This document shows positions 49,941 to 61,403 of a DNA stretch of 64,000 nt, piece by piece. Within the stretch, counting starts at the first letter, position 1. Every line of letters starts with the position of its first letter. Under the pieces are notes generated by a model. It searched no databases. It was not told the DNA's origin and saw nothing but the letters and a program-made list of their open reading frames with translations. Source of the stretch: Cellulosimicrobium marinum (lineage in GTDB: Bacteria > Actinomycetota > Actinomycetes > Actinomycetales > Cellulomonadaceae); NCBI RefSeq assembly GCF_020551945.1, contig NZ_JAJBZH010000003.1, forward strand, positions 124,001 through 188,000. The letters are read 5' to 3'. The position numbers were made by a program, and so were the translations under genes.

Positions 49941-51076
49941 AGCAGCTCGTCCAGCCCGAGCTCGCGCACCGTGTCGACCATGACCTTGACCTGCTGCGCG
50001 CGGGCCCGGGTCGTGACGAGGAGGGCGTCGGGCGTGTCGACGACGACGACGTCGTCCAGGCCGAGGACGGTGACGACGCGGTCCGCCGCGGGCACGACGA
50101 CCGAGCCGGCGCTGTCCCGGCGCACGACACGGCCGGGGTCGCCGAGCACCTTCGACCCCGCGCCGTCGACCGACGGCAGGAGCGCGGCGAGGGAGTTGAA
50201 GTCGCCCACGTCGTCCCAGCCGAAGGTGCCCGGCACGACGGCGACCCCGCCGACGGCGGCCACCGGCTCGGCGACGGCGTGGTCGATGGCGATGCGTTCC
50301 AGGCCCGGCCACGTCTCGGCGAGCACCCGGTCGCGCTCCGGCCCGTCCCACGCACGGGCCACGGCCCGCAGCCCGTCGTGCAGCTCCGGTCGCTGGTCCG
50401 CGAGGTGCCCGAGCAGGACGGAGGTCCGGGCGACGAAGATCCCGGCGTTCCAGCGGTACTCCCCCGAGGCGAGGTAGCGCTGGGCGGTCGCGGCGTCGGG
50501 CTTCTCCGTGAACCCGCGGACGTGCAGCCCGCTGGGTGCTCCGGGGACGTCGAGCGGTGCCCCGCTGTGGACGTAGCCGAACGCCGTCGACGGGCGCGAC
50601 GCGGCGATCCCGATCGTCGTGACGTACCCGGCGCGCGCCGCCTCGACCGCCTCGCGCACGGACGACTCGAAGGCGTCCTGCCCCGCGATGACCTGGTCGG
50701 CGGCGAACGACCCCACGACGACGTCGCCGTGACGCTCCTCGAGGACGGCGGCCGCGAGGCCGATCGCCGCCATGGAGTCTCGCGGCGAGGGTTCGGCGAG
50801 CACGTTGCGGGCCGGCAGGTCGGGGAGCTGGGTACGGGCCGCGGCGACGTGGTGGCCGCCGGTCACGAGGACGACGCCGTCGGTGCCGGCGAGCGGGGCG
50901 AGCCGGTCGACGGTCGCCTGCAGCAGCGTCCGCCCCGACCCGGTGAGGTCGAGCAGGAACTTGGGCGTCCCGGCGCGCGAGAGGGGCCACAGCCGGGTGC
51001 CCGCGCCCCCGGCAGGGACCACGGCGTGGAAGCCGGGGATCGGCGTGCTCGCGGTGCGGGACGCAGAAGGTGCCAT
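49937..51076 (-). CDS. manC: Mannose-1-phosphate guanylyltransferase
   Basis: A 379-residue nucleotidyltransferase that makes GDP-mannose from GTP and mannose-1-phosphate. It has the pyrophosphorylase signature VVPAGGAGTRLWPLSRAGTPKFLLDL, the FTEKPD sugar-phosphate motif and the GTFGWDDVGDF segment near the end. It is the short form without the phosphomannose isomerase domain. The ATG is placed six bases after TATGCT. GDP-mannose feeds mannosylated lipids and polysaccharides. Confidence 0.92.
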   Translation of the reverse strand: MAPSASRTASTPIPGFHAVVPAGGAGTRLWPLSRAGTPKFLLDLTGSGRTLLQATVDRLAPLAGTDGVVLVTGGHHVAAARTQLPDLPARNVLAEPSPRDSMAAIGLAAAVLEERHGDVVVGSFAADQVIAGQDAFESSVREAVEAARAGYVTTIGIAASRPSTAFGYVHSGAPLDVPGAPSGLHVRGFTEKPDAATAQRYLASGEYRWNAGIFVARTSVLLGHLADQRPELHDGLRAVARAWDGPERDRVLAETWPGLERIAIDHAVAEPVAAVGGVAVVPGTFGWDDVGDFNSLAALLPSVDGAGSKVLGDPGRVVRRDSAGSVVVPAADRVVTVLGLDDVVVVDTPDALLVTTRARAQQVKVMVDTVRELGLDELL

Positions 51077-51088
51077 GTGCGCAGCATA
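51077..51088 (-). promoter_or_regulatory. Leaderless promoter of manC
   Basis: TATGCT (51088-51083), six bases, then ATG at 51076. A CRP-like site is centred about 46 bases upstream. Confidence 0.55.
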
Positions 51089-51114
51089 GTGACGCCGAGG
51101 GTTCCCCCGTCGGC

Positions 51115-51130
51115 TGTGGGATCCCTCACA
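51115..51130. promoter_or_regulatory. CRP/GlxR-like operator between manC and sdhC
   Basis: TGTGG, GATCCC, TCACA: nine of ten matches to TGTGA-N6-TCACA, with a palindromic centre GGGATCCC. It lies about 46 bases upstream of the manC start and about 80 bases upstream of the presumed sdh transcription start. GlxR control of sdh is known in Corynebacterium. Confidence 0.6.
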
Positions 51131-51183
51131 AACACGCCCCGCTGACCGGGGCGGACGGCCTCCGCGGTCCGCAGCACGACGCC

Positions 51184-51203
51184 GGAGTCACTATGGTGAT
51201 TCC
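51184..51203 (+). promoter_or_regulatory. sdh promoter region with an overlapping imperfect palindrome
   Basis: GGAGTCAC, four bases, GTGATTCC: 8-bp arms with one mismatch. The -10-like hexamer TATGGT (51192-51197) lies in its centre, so a protein bound here would block the promoter. The resulting leader of about 105 nt ends in AGGAGG before the sdhC GTG. Confidence 0.5.
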
Positions 51204-51311
51204 AGAGACCGAAGCCGACGACGGCCTGACGAGGATCCCCCGGACGGGTCGGGTCGGCAGCGGGATCGCCCCGGCATCTCCCCCCTGACCTCGCCACAGG
51301 AGGCCCCCACA

Positions 51312-51695
51312 GTGCCCAGTGCACCCGCCGGCACGCTCTACCGCGGCCGCGAAGGGATGTGGTCGTGGGTCGCGCACCGCGTGACCGGCGTACTCATCTT
51401 CTTCTTCCTGCTCGTTCACGTGCTCGACACCGCGCTCGTGCGCGTCTCCCCCGAGGCGTACAACGCCGTCATCGGCACGTACCAGACGCCGATCATGGGG
51501 CTCGGCGAGGCGGGCCTCGTGGCCGCGATCGTCTTCCACGCCTTCAACGGCATCCGCATCATCCTCGTGGACTTCTGGGCCAAGGGCCCGAAGTACCAGC
51601 GCACCATGCTGTGGATCGTCGTCGGCCTGTGCGTCGTGACCATGGCCGGCTTCCTGCCGCGGCACCTCATGAACGTCTTCGGAGGGGGGCACTGA
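51312..51695 (+). CDS. sdhC: Succinate dehydrogenase cytochrome b556 subunit
   Basis: A 127-residue membrane anchor with three helices. The N-terminal LYRGREGMWSWVAHRVTGVLIFFFLLVHVLDTA holds the quinone-site Ser/Arg pattern and the haem-ligand His. The GTG at 51312 has a strong AGGAGG eight bases upstream. Its stop overlaps the sdhD start (TGATG). It is the first gene of sdhCDAB. Confidence 0.92.
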   Translation: MPSAPAGTLYRGREGMWSWVAHRVTGVLIFFFLLVHVLDTALVRVSPEAYNAVIGTYQTPIMGLGEAGLVAAIVFHAFNGIRIILVDFWAKGPKYQRTMLWIVVGLCVVTMAGFLPRHLMNVFGGGH

Positions 51696-52162
51696 TGGCC
51701 ACCGCACCTACGGTCCAGGTCGCCGCGCCGCGCGACCCGTACCAGCGCCGCAAGGCGACGCGCAGCAACTACGAGCTGTACAGCTGGATCTTCATGCGCG
51801 CCTCGGGCGTCGTGCTGATCGTCCTCATCTTCGGCCACCTCTTCGTCAACCTCATGGTCGGCGAGGGCGTGCACGCCATCGACTTCGGCTTCGTCGCCGG
51901 CAAGTGGGCGTCGCCGTTCTGGCAGATCTGGGACCTGCTCATGCTGTGGCTCGCGATGTTCCACGGCACGAACGGGGTGCGCACGATCATCAACGACTAC
52001 GCGGAGCGCGACGGCACCCGCCTCGTCCTCAAGCTCGCCCTCTACCTCGCGTTCACGGTCGTCACCGTGCTCGGCACGCTCGTCATCTTCACGTTCGAGC
52101 CGTGCCCCGCGAACGCCCCGGCCGAGCTGCTCGCGTCGTTCTGCACGGCCCCCCCGGTCTGA
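51695..52162 (+). CDS. sdhD: Succinate dehydrogenase hydrophobic membrane anchor
   Basis: A 155-residue membrane anchor with three helices, starting after a polar N-terminus of about 40 residues. The conserved YELYSWIFMRASGVVLIVLIFGHLFVNLMV has the haem-ligand His, and MFHGTNGVRTIINDY carries the quinone-site segment. Together with SdhC it holds the SdhAB heads at the membrane. The start overlaps sdhC. Confidence 0.92.
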   Translation: MATAPTVQVAAPRDPYQRRKATRSNYELYSWIFMRASGVVLIVLIFGHLFVNLMVGEGVHAIDFGFVAGKWASPFWQIWDLLMLWLAMFHGTNGVRTIINDYAERDGTRLVLKLALYLAFTVVTVLGTLVIFTFEPCPANAPAELLASFCTAPPV

Positions 52163-52207
52163 CCCGCCCCCGCTCTCCCCGCTCTCTCCCAGGAGGCATC
52201 GACCCCG

Positions 52208-54088
52208 ATGCAAACCCATCAGTACGACGTCGTCATCGTCGGCGCCGGCGGCGCCGGGTTGCGCGCGGCGCTGGAGTCCTCCGGCAAGGTCCGCACGGCC
52301 GTCATCTCCAAGCTCTACCCGACGCGCTCCCACACCGGTGCGGCGCAGGGCGGCATGTGCGCCGCGCTCGCCAACGTCGAGGAGGACAACTGGGAGTGGC
52401 ACACGTTCGACACCGTCAAGGGCGGTGACTACCTCGTCGACCAGGACGCCGCGGAGATCATGGCCAAGGAGGCCATCGACGCCGTCCTCGACCTCGAGCG
52501 CATGGGTCTGCCGTTCAACCGCACGCCCGAGGGCCGGATCGACCAGCGCCGGTTCGGCGGTCACACCCGCAACCACGGCGAGGCGGCCGTGCGCCGCTCC
52601 TGCTACGCCGCGGACCGCACCGGCCACATGATCCTCCAGACGCTCTACCAGCAGTGCGTCAAGCAGGACGTGGAGTTCTTCAACGAGTTCTACGTGCTCG
52701 ACCTCATCACCGACCACGACCTGTCGGCCGGCGAGATCCCCGACGACGAGCCGGTCACCGCGACCGGCGTGGTCGCCTACGACCTCGCGACCGGCGAGAT
52801 CCACGTGTTCCAGGCGAAGGCGATCATCTTCGCGACGGGCGGCGCGGGCAAGATCTTCAAGACGACGTCCAACGCGCACACCCTCACGGGTGACGGCATG
52901 GCGCTGGCGTACCGCCGCGGGCTGCCGCTGGAGGACATGGAGTTCTTCCAGTTCCACCCGACCGGTCTCGCGGGCCTCGGCATCCTGCTGTCGGAGGCCG
53001 CCCGCGGCGAGGGCGGCATCCTCCGCAACGCCGACGGCGAGCGGTTCATGGAGCGCTACGCGCCGACGATCAAGGACCTCGCGCCCCGTGACATCGTCGC
53101 GCGCTCGATGGCGAACGAGGTCCGCGAGGGTCGAGGCGCAGGGCCGAACAAGGACTACGTCCTGCTCGACCTGACCCACCTCGAGCCGGCGCACATCGAC
53201 GCGAAGCTCCCGGACATCACGGAGTTCGCCCGCACCTACCTCGGCATCGAGCCGTACACCGAGCCCGTGCCGGTCTACCCCACCGCGCACTACGCGATGG
53301 GCGGCATCCCGACGAACGTCGACGCCGAGGTGCTGCGCGACAGCCACAACGTCGTCAAGGGCCTCTACGCCGCCGGCGAGGTCGCGTGCGTGAGCGTGCA
53401 CGGCTCCAACCGTCTCGGCACGAACTCGCTGCTCGACATCAACGTCTTCGGCAAGCGCGCGGGCCGCACGGCCGCTGCGTACGCGGCCACGGCGTCGTAC
53501 ACGGACCTCCCGGACAACCCCGCGGCCACGGTCGTGGCGCAGCTCGAGGAGATGCGCAACCGCCCCGACGGCGACCGCGTCGCCGACGTGCGCAAGGCGC
53601 TCCAGGAGACGATGGACGCCAACGCGCAGGTGTTCCGCACCGGCGAGTCGCTCACGCAGGCCCTCGCCGACATCCGCGACCTGCAGAAGCGGTACAAGAA
53701 CGTGTCCGTGCAGGACAAGGGCCGCCTGTTCAACACCGACCTGCTCGAGGCGATCGAGCTCGGGTTCCTCCTCGACATCGCCGAGGTCACCGTCCTCGCG
53801 GCGCTCAACCGCAAGGAGTCCCGCGGCGGCCACTACCGCGAGGACTTCCCGCAGCGCGACGACGCGAACTACATGCTGCACACGATGGCGTACCGCCGTC
53901 CGACGACGGCCGGCACGGCCGGCACGGCCGGCACGGCCGGCACGGCCGGCACGGCCGACGAGGGTCTCGTCGACGGGCACGTCCCCGGCTACTTCGACCA
54001 CGTGGAGCAGTTCGACGGCTACAAGGTCGCCCTGGGCTCCAAGCCCGTCACCCAGACCCGGTACGAGCCCATGGAGCGGAAGTACTGA
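52208..54088 (+). CDS. sdhA: Succinate dehydrogenase flavoprotein subunit
   Basis: A 626-residue flavoprotein that oxidises succinate to fumarate. FAD binding is in [17 protein letters not shown], the covalent FAD-His in [12 protein letters not shown], and substrate and catalytic residues in [22 protein letters not shown] and [21 protein letters not shown]. The C-terminal domain carries an unusual run of Thr-Ala-Gly triplets at residues 567-583. An AGGAGG ribosome site lies upstream of the ATG. The stop overlaps sdhB (TGATG). Confidence 0.95.
   Translation: MQTHQYDVVIVGAGGAGLRAALESSGKVRTAVISKLYPTRSHTGAAQGGMCAALANVEEDNWEWHTFDTVKGGDYLVDQDAAEIMAKEAIDAVLDLERMGLPFNRTPEGRIDQRRFGGHTRNHGEAAVRRSCYAADRTGHMILQTLYQQCVKQDVEFFNEFYVLDLITDHDLSAGEIPDDEPVTATGVVAYDLATGEIHVFQAKAIIFATGGAGKIFKTTSNAHTLTGDGMALAYRRGLPLEDMEFFQFHPTGLAGLGILLSEAARGEGGILRNADGERFMERYAPTIKDLAPRDIVARSMANEVREGRGAGPNKDYVLLDLTHLEPAHIDAKLPDITEFARTYLGIEPYTEPVPVYPTAHYAMGGIPTNVDAEVLRDSHNVVKGLYAAGEVACVSVHGSNRLGTNSLLDINVFGKRAGRTAAAYAATASYTDLPDNPAATVVAQLEEMRNRPDGDRVADVRKALQETMDANAQVFRTGESLTQALADIRDLQKRYKNVSVQDKGRLFNTDLLEAIELGFLLDIAEVTVLAALNRKESRGGHYREDFPQRDDANYMLHTMAYRRPTTAGTAGTAGTAGTAGTADEGLVDGHVPGYFDHVEQFDGYKVALGSKPVTQTRYEPMERKY
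53906..53956 (+). repeat. Nine-base tandem repeat inside sdhA
   Basis: Five full copies of ACGGCCGGC and one partial copy, in frame, coding for (Thr-Ala-Gly)5-Thr-Ala. Copy number change would keep the frame. The run sits between the conserved [20 protein letters not shown] segment and the C-terminal [15 protein letters not shown]. Confidence 0.9.
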
Positions 54089-54861
54089 TGACTGCCACAC
54101 TCGACGCACCCGCACCCGCACCCGAGGCCAAGGCCGGGGAGATCCCCTCGTTCGAGGTCACGCTGCGCATCCGCCGCTTCTCCCCCGAGTCGGAGCACGG
54201 CGAGGACGCGTACTGGGACGAGTACACCGTCCTCGCGCACGGCACCGACCGCGTGCTCGACGCGCTCCACAAGATCAAGTGGGAGCACGACGGCTCGCTC
54301 ACGTTCCGTCGCTCGTGCGCGCACGGCGTGTGCGGCTCCGACGCGATGCGCATCAACGGCCGCAACCGGCTCGCGTGCAAGACGCTGCTCAAGGACGTCA
54401 ACCCCGACAAGCCGATCACGGTCGAGCCGATCAAGGGCCTGCCCGTGGTCAAGGACCTTGTCGTGGACATGGAGCCGTTCTTCGCGTCGTACCGCGAGAT
54501 CATGCCGTTCCTCATCACGTCGGGGAACGAGCCGAGCAAGGAGCGCCTGCAGTCGGCCGAGCAGCGCGAGCGGTTCGACGACACCACGAAGTGCATCCTC
54601 TGCGCCGCGTGCACGTCGTCCTGCCCCGTGTTCTGGACCGACGGCCAGTACTTCGGCCCCGCGGCGATCGTCAACGCGCACCGGTTCATCTTCGACAGCC
54701 GCGACGAGGGCGCCACGCAGCGCCTGGAGATCCTCAACGACAAGGAAGGCGTGTGGCGCTGCCGCACGACCTTCAACTGCACGGAGGCGTGCCCGCGCGG
54801 CATCGAGGTCACGAAGGCCATCCAGGAGGTCAAGCGCGCGATGATCACGCGCGCCTTCTGA
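54088..54861 (+). CDS. sdhB: Succinate dehydrogenase iron-sulfur subunit
   Basis: A 257-residue protein with three clusters: the [2Fe-2S] ligands in RRSCAHGVCGSDAM and NRLACKT, the [4Fe-4S] set in TKCILCAACTSSCPVFW, and the [3Fe-4S] set ending in FNCTEACPRGIEVTKAI. It passes electrons from the SdhA flavin to quinone in SdhCD. It is the last gene of the operon and is followed by a hairpin. Confidence 0.95.
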   Translation: MTATLDAPAPAPEAKAGEIPSFEVTLRIRRFSPESEHGEDAYWDEYTVLAHGTDRVLDALHKIKWEHDGSLTFRRSCAHGVCGSDAMRINGRNRLACKTLLKDVNPDKPITVEPIKGLPVVKDLVVDMEPFFASYREIMPFLITSGNEPSKERLQSAEQRERFDDTTKCILCAACTSSCPVFWTDGQYFGPAAIVNAHRFIFDSRDEGATQRLEILNDKEGVWRCRTTFNCTEACPRGIEVTKAIQEVKRAMITRAF

Positions 54862-54875
54862 CCTGTTCCGCACGC

Positions 54876-54911
54876 ACGGCGGGCCGTCTCCCCCGGGAGG
54901 CGGCCCGCCGT
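54876..54911. terminator. Terminator hairpin after sdhB
   Basis: An 11-bp perfect stem (54876-54886 with 54901-54911) that continues inward through one G-T pair and further pairs. It lies 14 bases after the sdhB stop and 19 bases from the stop of the convergent gene, so it may serve both. Confidence 0.7.
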
Positions 54912-54930
54912 CGTCGGTCACGGGTCGTCG

Positions 54931-56082
54931 TCAGGCGTCGCGCGGCAGCCGTCCGCGGCGGACCCCGCGCACGACGGGGCTCCACGGGCGTCCGCGGCCG
55001 TGCCCCGCCCGGACGTGCTCCTCGCGGGACGACGGCGCACCGCCCGCCCCGTCCGCCGTCGCACCACGGTCCTGGATCGCCCCGCGGGCGTGCCGGCCCT
55101 GCCCGGTGCGCGGCCCGTCGACGACGGGCAGCTCCGGGCGACCGTCGCGGGCGTGGCGCGGTCCGCCCGGCTCCGGTTCCCGCTCCCGGGGCGGGTCGGC
55201 CATCCACGCGCACACGACGAGCAGCACGCGGGCGAGGAAGTTCACGAGCAGCAGCAGCGTGACGAGCACCGCGAACGACGCGAGCAGGGCGTTGCGCTGC
55301 GCGCTGCTCGCCACGATGCTCGTCCCCAGGTAGCGCAGCACGCCGAACGCGAGACCCGCCACGAGCGACCCGACGAGCAGGTCCGTGCGCTTGACGTCGA
55401 CCCCGCCGAGGAACACGACGACGAGTGCGACGACGACGGCGTCGACGAGCACGCTCACGACCAGCCCCGCCGTCGTGACGAGGACCGCGGCACCCCCGGT
55501 GATCCCCAGGGCGTCCAGGGCCCGTGTCCCGACGGTGGTGACGACGATCCCGGCCGCGGTGGAGACGACGATGCTCAGCGCGAGGAGCACGAAGCCCACG
55601 AGCCCGCGCAGCCGGGCGAGGACGGGGCTCTGCCCGACGTCGCTCGCGCCGAACATCGTCCGGATGGCGCCGCGCAGGTGGTACATGAACGAGACCGCGG
55701 AGAAGAGCAGGACAAGACCGGCGACGACGCTCGTCAGGGTCGACCCCGAGTCCAGGAGGAGGTCCTCGGGCGCGAGGACTCCGCCCTTCCCGGTGTCGAT
55801 CAGCCCCGGGATCAGCTCGTTGATCTGCTCGAACACCGCGTCCATGAGCTCCTCGCGACCCCCGAGGACCTGCATGAAGACGGTGTAGCCGATCGTCAGG
55901 GCGGCGAAGAGCGAGAACAGCGCCGAGTACGCGATGCCGCCGCACAGCAGGGCGCCCCGCGCGTAGAGGTAGCGGTAGACCGCCCGGCCCGGCCGGCTGT
56001 CCTTCCACCACTCGCCGAGGTCGCGGCCCTTCGCGGCGAGACGGCGGACCCCGGAGGGGCCGGAAGGAGCCGTCGACGTCAC
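54931..56082 (-). CDS. YihY/BrkB-family membrane protein
   Basis: A 383-residue protein with six hydrophobic helices between about residues 40 and 300. The N-terminal RPGRAVYRYLYARGALLCGGIAYSALFSLFAALTIGY is typical of the YihY/virulence factor BrkB family, once mislabelled RNase BN. The C-terminal 80 residues are polar, basic and probably disordered. The function is not established. The GTG start lies ten bases after the RNA ligase-like gene, suggesting cotranscription from trpS. Confidence 0.87.
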   Translation of the reverse strand: MTSTAPSGPSGVRRLAAKGRDLGEWWKDSRPGRAVYRYLYARGALLCGGIAYSALFSLFAALTIGYTVFMQVLGGREELMDAVFEQINELIPGLIDTGKGGVLAPEDLLLDSGSTLTSVVAGLVLLFSAVSFMYHLRGAIRTMFGASDVGQSPVLARLRGLVGFVLLALSIVVSTAAGIVVTTVGTRALDALGITGGAAVLVTTAGLVVSVLVDAVVVALVVVFLGGVDVKRTDLLVGSLVAGLAFGVLRYLGTSIVASSAQRNALLASFAVLVTLLLLVNFLARVLLVVCAWMADPPREREPEPGGPRHARDGRPELPVVDGPRTGQGRHARGAIQDRGATADGAGGAPSSREEHVRAGHGRGRPWSPVVRGVRRGRLPRDA

Positions 56083-56091
56083 GGGCCGAGA

Positions 56092-58173
<2,082 letters not shown>

Positions 58174-58182
58174 GGCGTCAGA

Positions 58183-59616
58183 CTACTCGCTCGTGGCCTC
58201 GTCCAGGACGACGCGCAGGTCACGCTCCTGCTCGCCGGTCCGGACGCGCAGCACGACCGTGTCGCCCGGCGCCTTCGCGCGGATCGCGACGATGAGCTCG
58301 TCGGAGTCCGTCACGGGGCGCCCGTCGATCGCGAGGATGACGTCGCCGGGTCGCACGCCTGCCGCGTCGGCGGGCCCGTCCGCCGTCACCGGGGCCTGCC
58401 CCTGCTGCGCCTCGGTGGAGACCTGCACGCCCTCGCCCTGGTAGCGCTGGTCGAGCAGGACGCCGATCACGGGGTACGTCGCGACGCCGTCGGCGATGAG
58501 CTGCTCGGCCGTGCGCCGCGCCTGGTTCGACGGGATCGCGAACCCGAGCCCGATGCTGCCCGTGGCCGCCGTGGCACCGGGCGGCTGGGCGATGGCGGAG
58601 TTGATGCCGACGACCTGGCCGTTGCCGTCGACGAGCGGCCCGCCGGAGTTGCCCGGGTTGATGGCCGCGTCCGTCTGGATCGCGTTGATGAAGGCGGTCT
58701 GCGCCGCCTCCCCGGCCTGGACGGGGCGGTTGAGCGCGCTGACGATGCCCGTGGTGACGGTCCCGTTGAGCCCCAGCGGCGCGCCGACGGCGACGACCGG
58801 GTCCCCCACGACGACCTCGTCGGAGTCGGCGAGCGCGAGCGGCGTCAGTCCGGTGTCCTCGACCTTGACGACCGCCAGGTCGTAGTCGACCGTGCGCCCG
58901 ACGAGCTCGGCGGGGCTCTCGTGACCGTCGGCGAACAGCACGGTGACCTCGCCGCCCTCGGCGGCACCGGCCACGACGTGGTTGTTCGTGAGGATGTACC
59001 CGTCGTCGCGCAGGACGAACCCGGAGCCCGTGGCGACGCCGTCGGACCCGCGCACCTCGAGCGAGACCACGCTCGGGAGCACCGTGGCGGCGATGTCGGC
59101 GACGGAGCCGTCGGGACGCTCGGCCGTCTCGTGCGCGACGCTCGCGGCCGGGAGACCGGCGGGGCCTGGTGCGGGCTCGTACCAGCGGTCGACGGCCACC
59201 CCGCCGAGCGCTCCGGCGGCGAGCGCGAGCACGACGAGACCGACGACGGCGCCCGGGCGGGGCCCGCGACGTCGGGCCGAGGCGGCGGGCGCGGGGTTCG
59301 GGGGCGCGACCAGGGTCGGGTCCACGCTCGGCCCGACGGGCGTGTGCACGGGCGACGCGGGGTACGGGTCGCCGAAGGACCGCAGCGGCCCCCAGGGGTC
59401 CTGCCCCGCGGGCGCCGCCGTGCCCGTGCCGGGCGGCGGCGGGACGGGCGGGACGCTGCCGTCGTGCCCGGTCGCGGGGGCCCGGTCCGGTCCGGGCGGG
59501 GCCGAGGGGGGCGGGACTGGGGACCCGGCCCGGTAGGCCGAGGGCGGGGCGAAGGGGTTGTGCGGCACGTCCGTGCGCCGCTCCGGCTCGGGGCCACCGG
59601 TCACGGGTTCGGTCAT
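58183..59616 (-). CDS. htrA: HtrA/DegP-like membrane-anchored serine protease with PDZ domain
   Basis: A 477-residue envelope protease. About 125 cytoplasmic residues rich in Pro and Gly precede one membrane helix (PGAVVGLVVLALAAGALGGVAV). The trypsin-like domain has the His in LTNNHVVAG, the Asp in DYDLAVVKV and the Ser in NPGNSGGPL. A PDZ domain follows (about residues 385-465, VRPGDVILAIDGRPV). It overlaps the anti-sigma gene by ATGA. By analogy with mycobacterial HtrA it acts in the envelope stress response with SigE. Confidence 0.92.
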   Translation of the reverse strand: MTEPVTGGPEPERRTDVPHNPFAPPSAYRAGSPVPPPSAPPGPDRAPATGHDGSVPPVPPPPGTGTAAPAGQDPWGPLRSFGDPYPASPVHTPVGPSVDPTLVAPPNPAPAASARRRGPRPGAVVGLVVLALAAGALGGVAVDRWYEPAPGPAGLPAASVAHETAERPDGSVADIAATVLPSVVSLEVRGSDGVATGSGFVLRDDGYILTNNHVVAGAAEGGEVTVLFADGHESPAELVGRTVDYDLAVVKVEDTGLTPLALADSDEVVVGDPVVAVGAPLGLNGTVTTGIVSALNRPVQAGEAAQTAFINAIQTDAAINPGNSGGPLVDGNGQVVGINSAIAQPPGATAATGSIGLGFAIPSNQARRTAEQLIADGVATYPVIGVLLDQRYQGEGVQVSTEAQQGQAPVTADGPADAAGVRPGDVILAIDGRPVTDSDELIVAIRAKAPGDTVVLRVRTGEQERDLRVVLDEATSE

Positions 59617-60524
59617 GAGGTACCGAGCGCTCCTGTCATGGTCGTCCAGCCCCGGGAGATCCGCGCGGGGACCCCGGCATCGTAGTCACGTGCCGGGAAG
59701 GCCGCCACGACGGCGAGGACGTGCTCGCGGTCCGCGCCCGAGGCCACGTCCACGACCGTGTCGCCGGACTGCCACACGACGTGCCACGGCTCGTCGGACA
59801 GCACGTGGACGGTCCGCCCGTCCACGTCCCACGTGTCGAGACCGGCCAGCGCCGCACCGTCCAGCACGCCGGGCTGCTCGCGGACGACGACCTCGCCCGC
59901 CGGGGTGCGGAGGTCGATCTCGAGCACGCCGGCGGCCTGCCGGACCGCGACGACGCTCGTCCCGTCGGGCAGGTGCGTCGGGGACGCCCAGCCGTCCTCG
60001 TCGAGCGACGCCAGCACCGCGGCGCCGTCCGCACCGTCGCGGCCGATCGTCGACGCGGGGGCGGCCTGCGCGAGCGCCACCACCGGGTCCATCCGGTGCA
60101 GGCTCGGCGTGACGGTGGGGCTGTCCCCGAGGGCGAACAGTCCCACGGCGGCGACGCCCACCCCGCCGGCCAGCACGGCGACGACGCGGCGGCGCACGGA
60201 GCGGGACCGCAGCTCGCCGCTCCAGGCCCCGCGCGGCAGCACCGCGGGCTGCGCACCCCACGGCTCCGCGCCCGACGGCGGTCGGCGCAGCGGGTCGTCG
60301 GCGGCCGGCGGGATCTGGGTCGACAGCGCGAGGAGACGCGCGGTGAGGTCGGGCGCGGGCTCGACGTGCGCGGCGTCGAGCAGGGCGCGACGTGCGGCCC
60401 GGGCCTCGGCGAGCTCGTGCGCGCACGCCGCGCAGCCCGCGACGTGCTCGAGCGCGCGCTCGGTCTCCGCCGGGGAGAGCCGGCCGTCGACGAGCGCGGA
60501 GAGCCGCGAGCCGAGGTGGCTCAC
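59613..60524 (-). CDS. Anti-sigma factor (RseA-like, zinc-binding)
   Basis: A 303-residue membrane protein. The cytoplasmic N-terminus is a zinc-binding anti-sigma domain with [14 protein letters not shown] (HxxxCxxC). One membrane helix lies at about residues 152-170 ([19 protein letters not shown]) and an extracytoplasmic domain of about 130 residues follows. It presumably binds and inhibits SigE. Overlapping GTGA and ATGA junctions on both sides link it tightly to sigE and htrA. The extracytoplasmic domain is larger than in mycobacterial RseA and may be a sensor. Confidence 0.87.
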   Translation of the reverse strand: MSHLGSRLSALVDGRLSPAETERALEHVAGCAACAHELAEARAARRALLDAAHVEPAPDLTARLLALSTQIPPAADDPLRRPPSGAEPWGAQPAVLPRGAWSGELRSRSVRRRVVAVLAGGVGVAAVGLFALGDSPTVTPSLHRMDPVVALAQAAPASTIGRDGADGAAVLASLDEDGWASPTHLPDGTSVVAVRQAAGVLEIDLRTPAGEVVVREQPGVLDGAALAGLDTWDVDGRTVHVLSDEPWHVVWQSGDTVVDVASGADREHVLAVVAAFPARDYDAGVPARISRGWTTMTGALGTS

Positions 60525-61174
60525 GCGGCACCCCGCTGGGCAGGCACCGGGACGGGCTCGTGCGCGGTCGGCTGCACGGCGGGCGGCGGCGCGGCGGGCG
60601 GTGTCCGGTCGGCGGGGTCGCGGTGGGGCAGGGCCGCGCGCAGCTGCGAGCGTGCGCGATGGATCCGCGAGCGCACCGTCCCCAGCTTGATGCCGAGGGT
60701 CACCGCGATCTCCTCGTAGGACAGGCCCTCGATGTCGCACAGGACGACGGCAGCCCGGTACTCGGGCGAGAGCGCGTCGAGCGCCCGCTGGACGTCGTGG
60801 TCGAGGTTGGCGTGCTCGTAGCCGCGCTCCGGCGTGCCGAGCTCGGTCCGCGCGGCGTACTGGGCGTCGTCGTCCCCCATCGCCTCCATGCGGATGCGCT
60901 GCTTGCGGCGGACCTGGTCGAGGAAGAGGTTGGTGGTGATGCGGTGCAGCCACCCCTCGAACGTGCCGGGCGTGTAGCTCGACAGGGACCGGAACACCCG
61001 GACGAACGTCTCCTGGGTGAGGTCCTCGGCGTCGTGCCGGTCGCCCGTGAGGCGGTACGCGAGCCGGTAGACGCGCGCGGAGTGCTCACGGACGATCTCG
61101 TCCCACGACGGCGCGACCCACCCCGGGTGCGGGTCGTCGGTGCTGCGGGACCCTGCGTCGTTCACGCCGTCCAT
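60521..61174 (-). CDS. sigE: ECF RNA polymerase sigma factor SigE
   Basis: A 217-residue extracytoplasmic-function sigma factor. Region 2 is [31 protein letters not shown] followed by [22 protein letters not shown], and region 4 is [42 protein letters not shown]. It matches mycobacterial SigE in gene order. An ATG at 61174, six bases after TTGTCT, is preferred; upstream in-frame codons at 61225 are possible. It drives envelope stress genes, probably including its own operon. Confidence 0.92.
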   Translation of the reverse strand: MDGVNDAGSRSTDDPHPGWVAPSWDEIVREHSARVYRLAYRLTGDRHDAEDLTQETFVRVFRSLSSYTPGTFEGWLHRITTNLFLDQVRRKQRIRMEAMGDDDAQYAARTELGTPERGYEHANLDHDVQRALDALSPEYRAAVVLCDIEGLSYEEIAVTLGIKLGTVRSRIHRARSQLRAALPHRDPADRTPPAAPPPAVQPTAHEPVPVPAQRGAA

Positions 61175-61186
61175 CGTCCCAGACAA
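61175..61186 (-). promoter_or_regulatory. Possible leaderless promoter of sigE
   Basis: TTGTCT (61186-61181), six bases, then ATG at 61174. The hexamer departs from TANNNT at position 2. Confidence 0.35.
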
Positions 61187-61316
61187 CGGCGGCGCCGTGC
61201 TCGCTGTTCCCGACCGCCCGGCCAACTCCGCGCGCGTCCCTCACACGACGTCCACTCCCCCGCGTCGGCGTGCGGATCGCCGGGCCGTCATCCCGGGCGG
61301 CCGGCACGAACGCGGG

Positions 61317-61322
61317 TACGAT
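61317..61322 (+). promoter_or_regulatory. -10 element of the O-methyltransferase gene
   Basis: TACGAT, 82 bases before the ATC at 61404. It predicts a leader of about 75 nt that includes the GAGGAG at 61392-61397. The far-upstream GTG at 61197 would lie before this promoter. Confidence 0.45.
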
Positions 61323-61403
61323 CCGAGACGACGGGGTCGCGCCGCGGCACCGGTCGTCCGCCGCCGGAACGACGGGCGCCCGCCCGAGCACGAGGAGACT
61401 GCG

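Noticed and set aside
61140-61403. N-terminal extension of the methyltransferase from GTG 61140 or 61197
   Set aside because: The extension is Arg/Pro-rich, overlaps or adjoins the sigE start and lies before the TACGAT promoter element.
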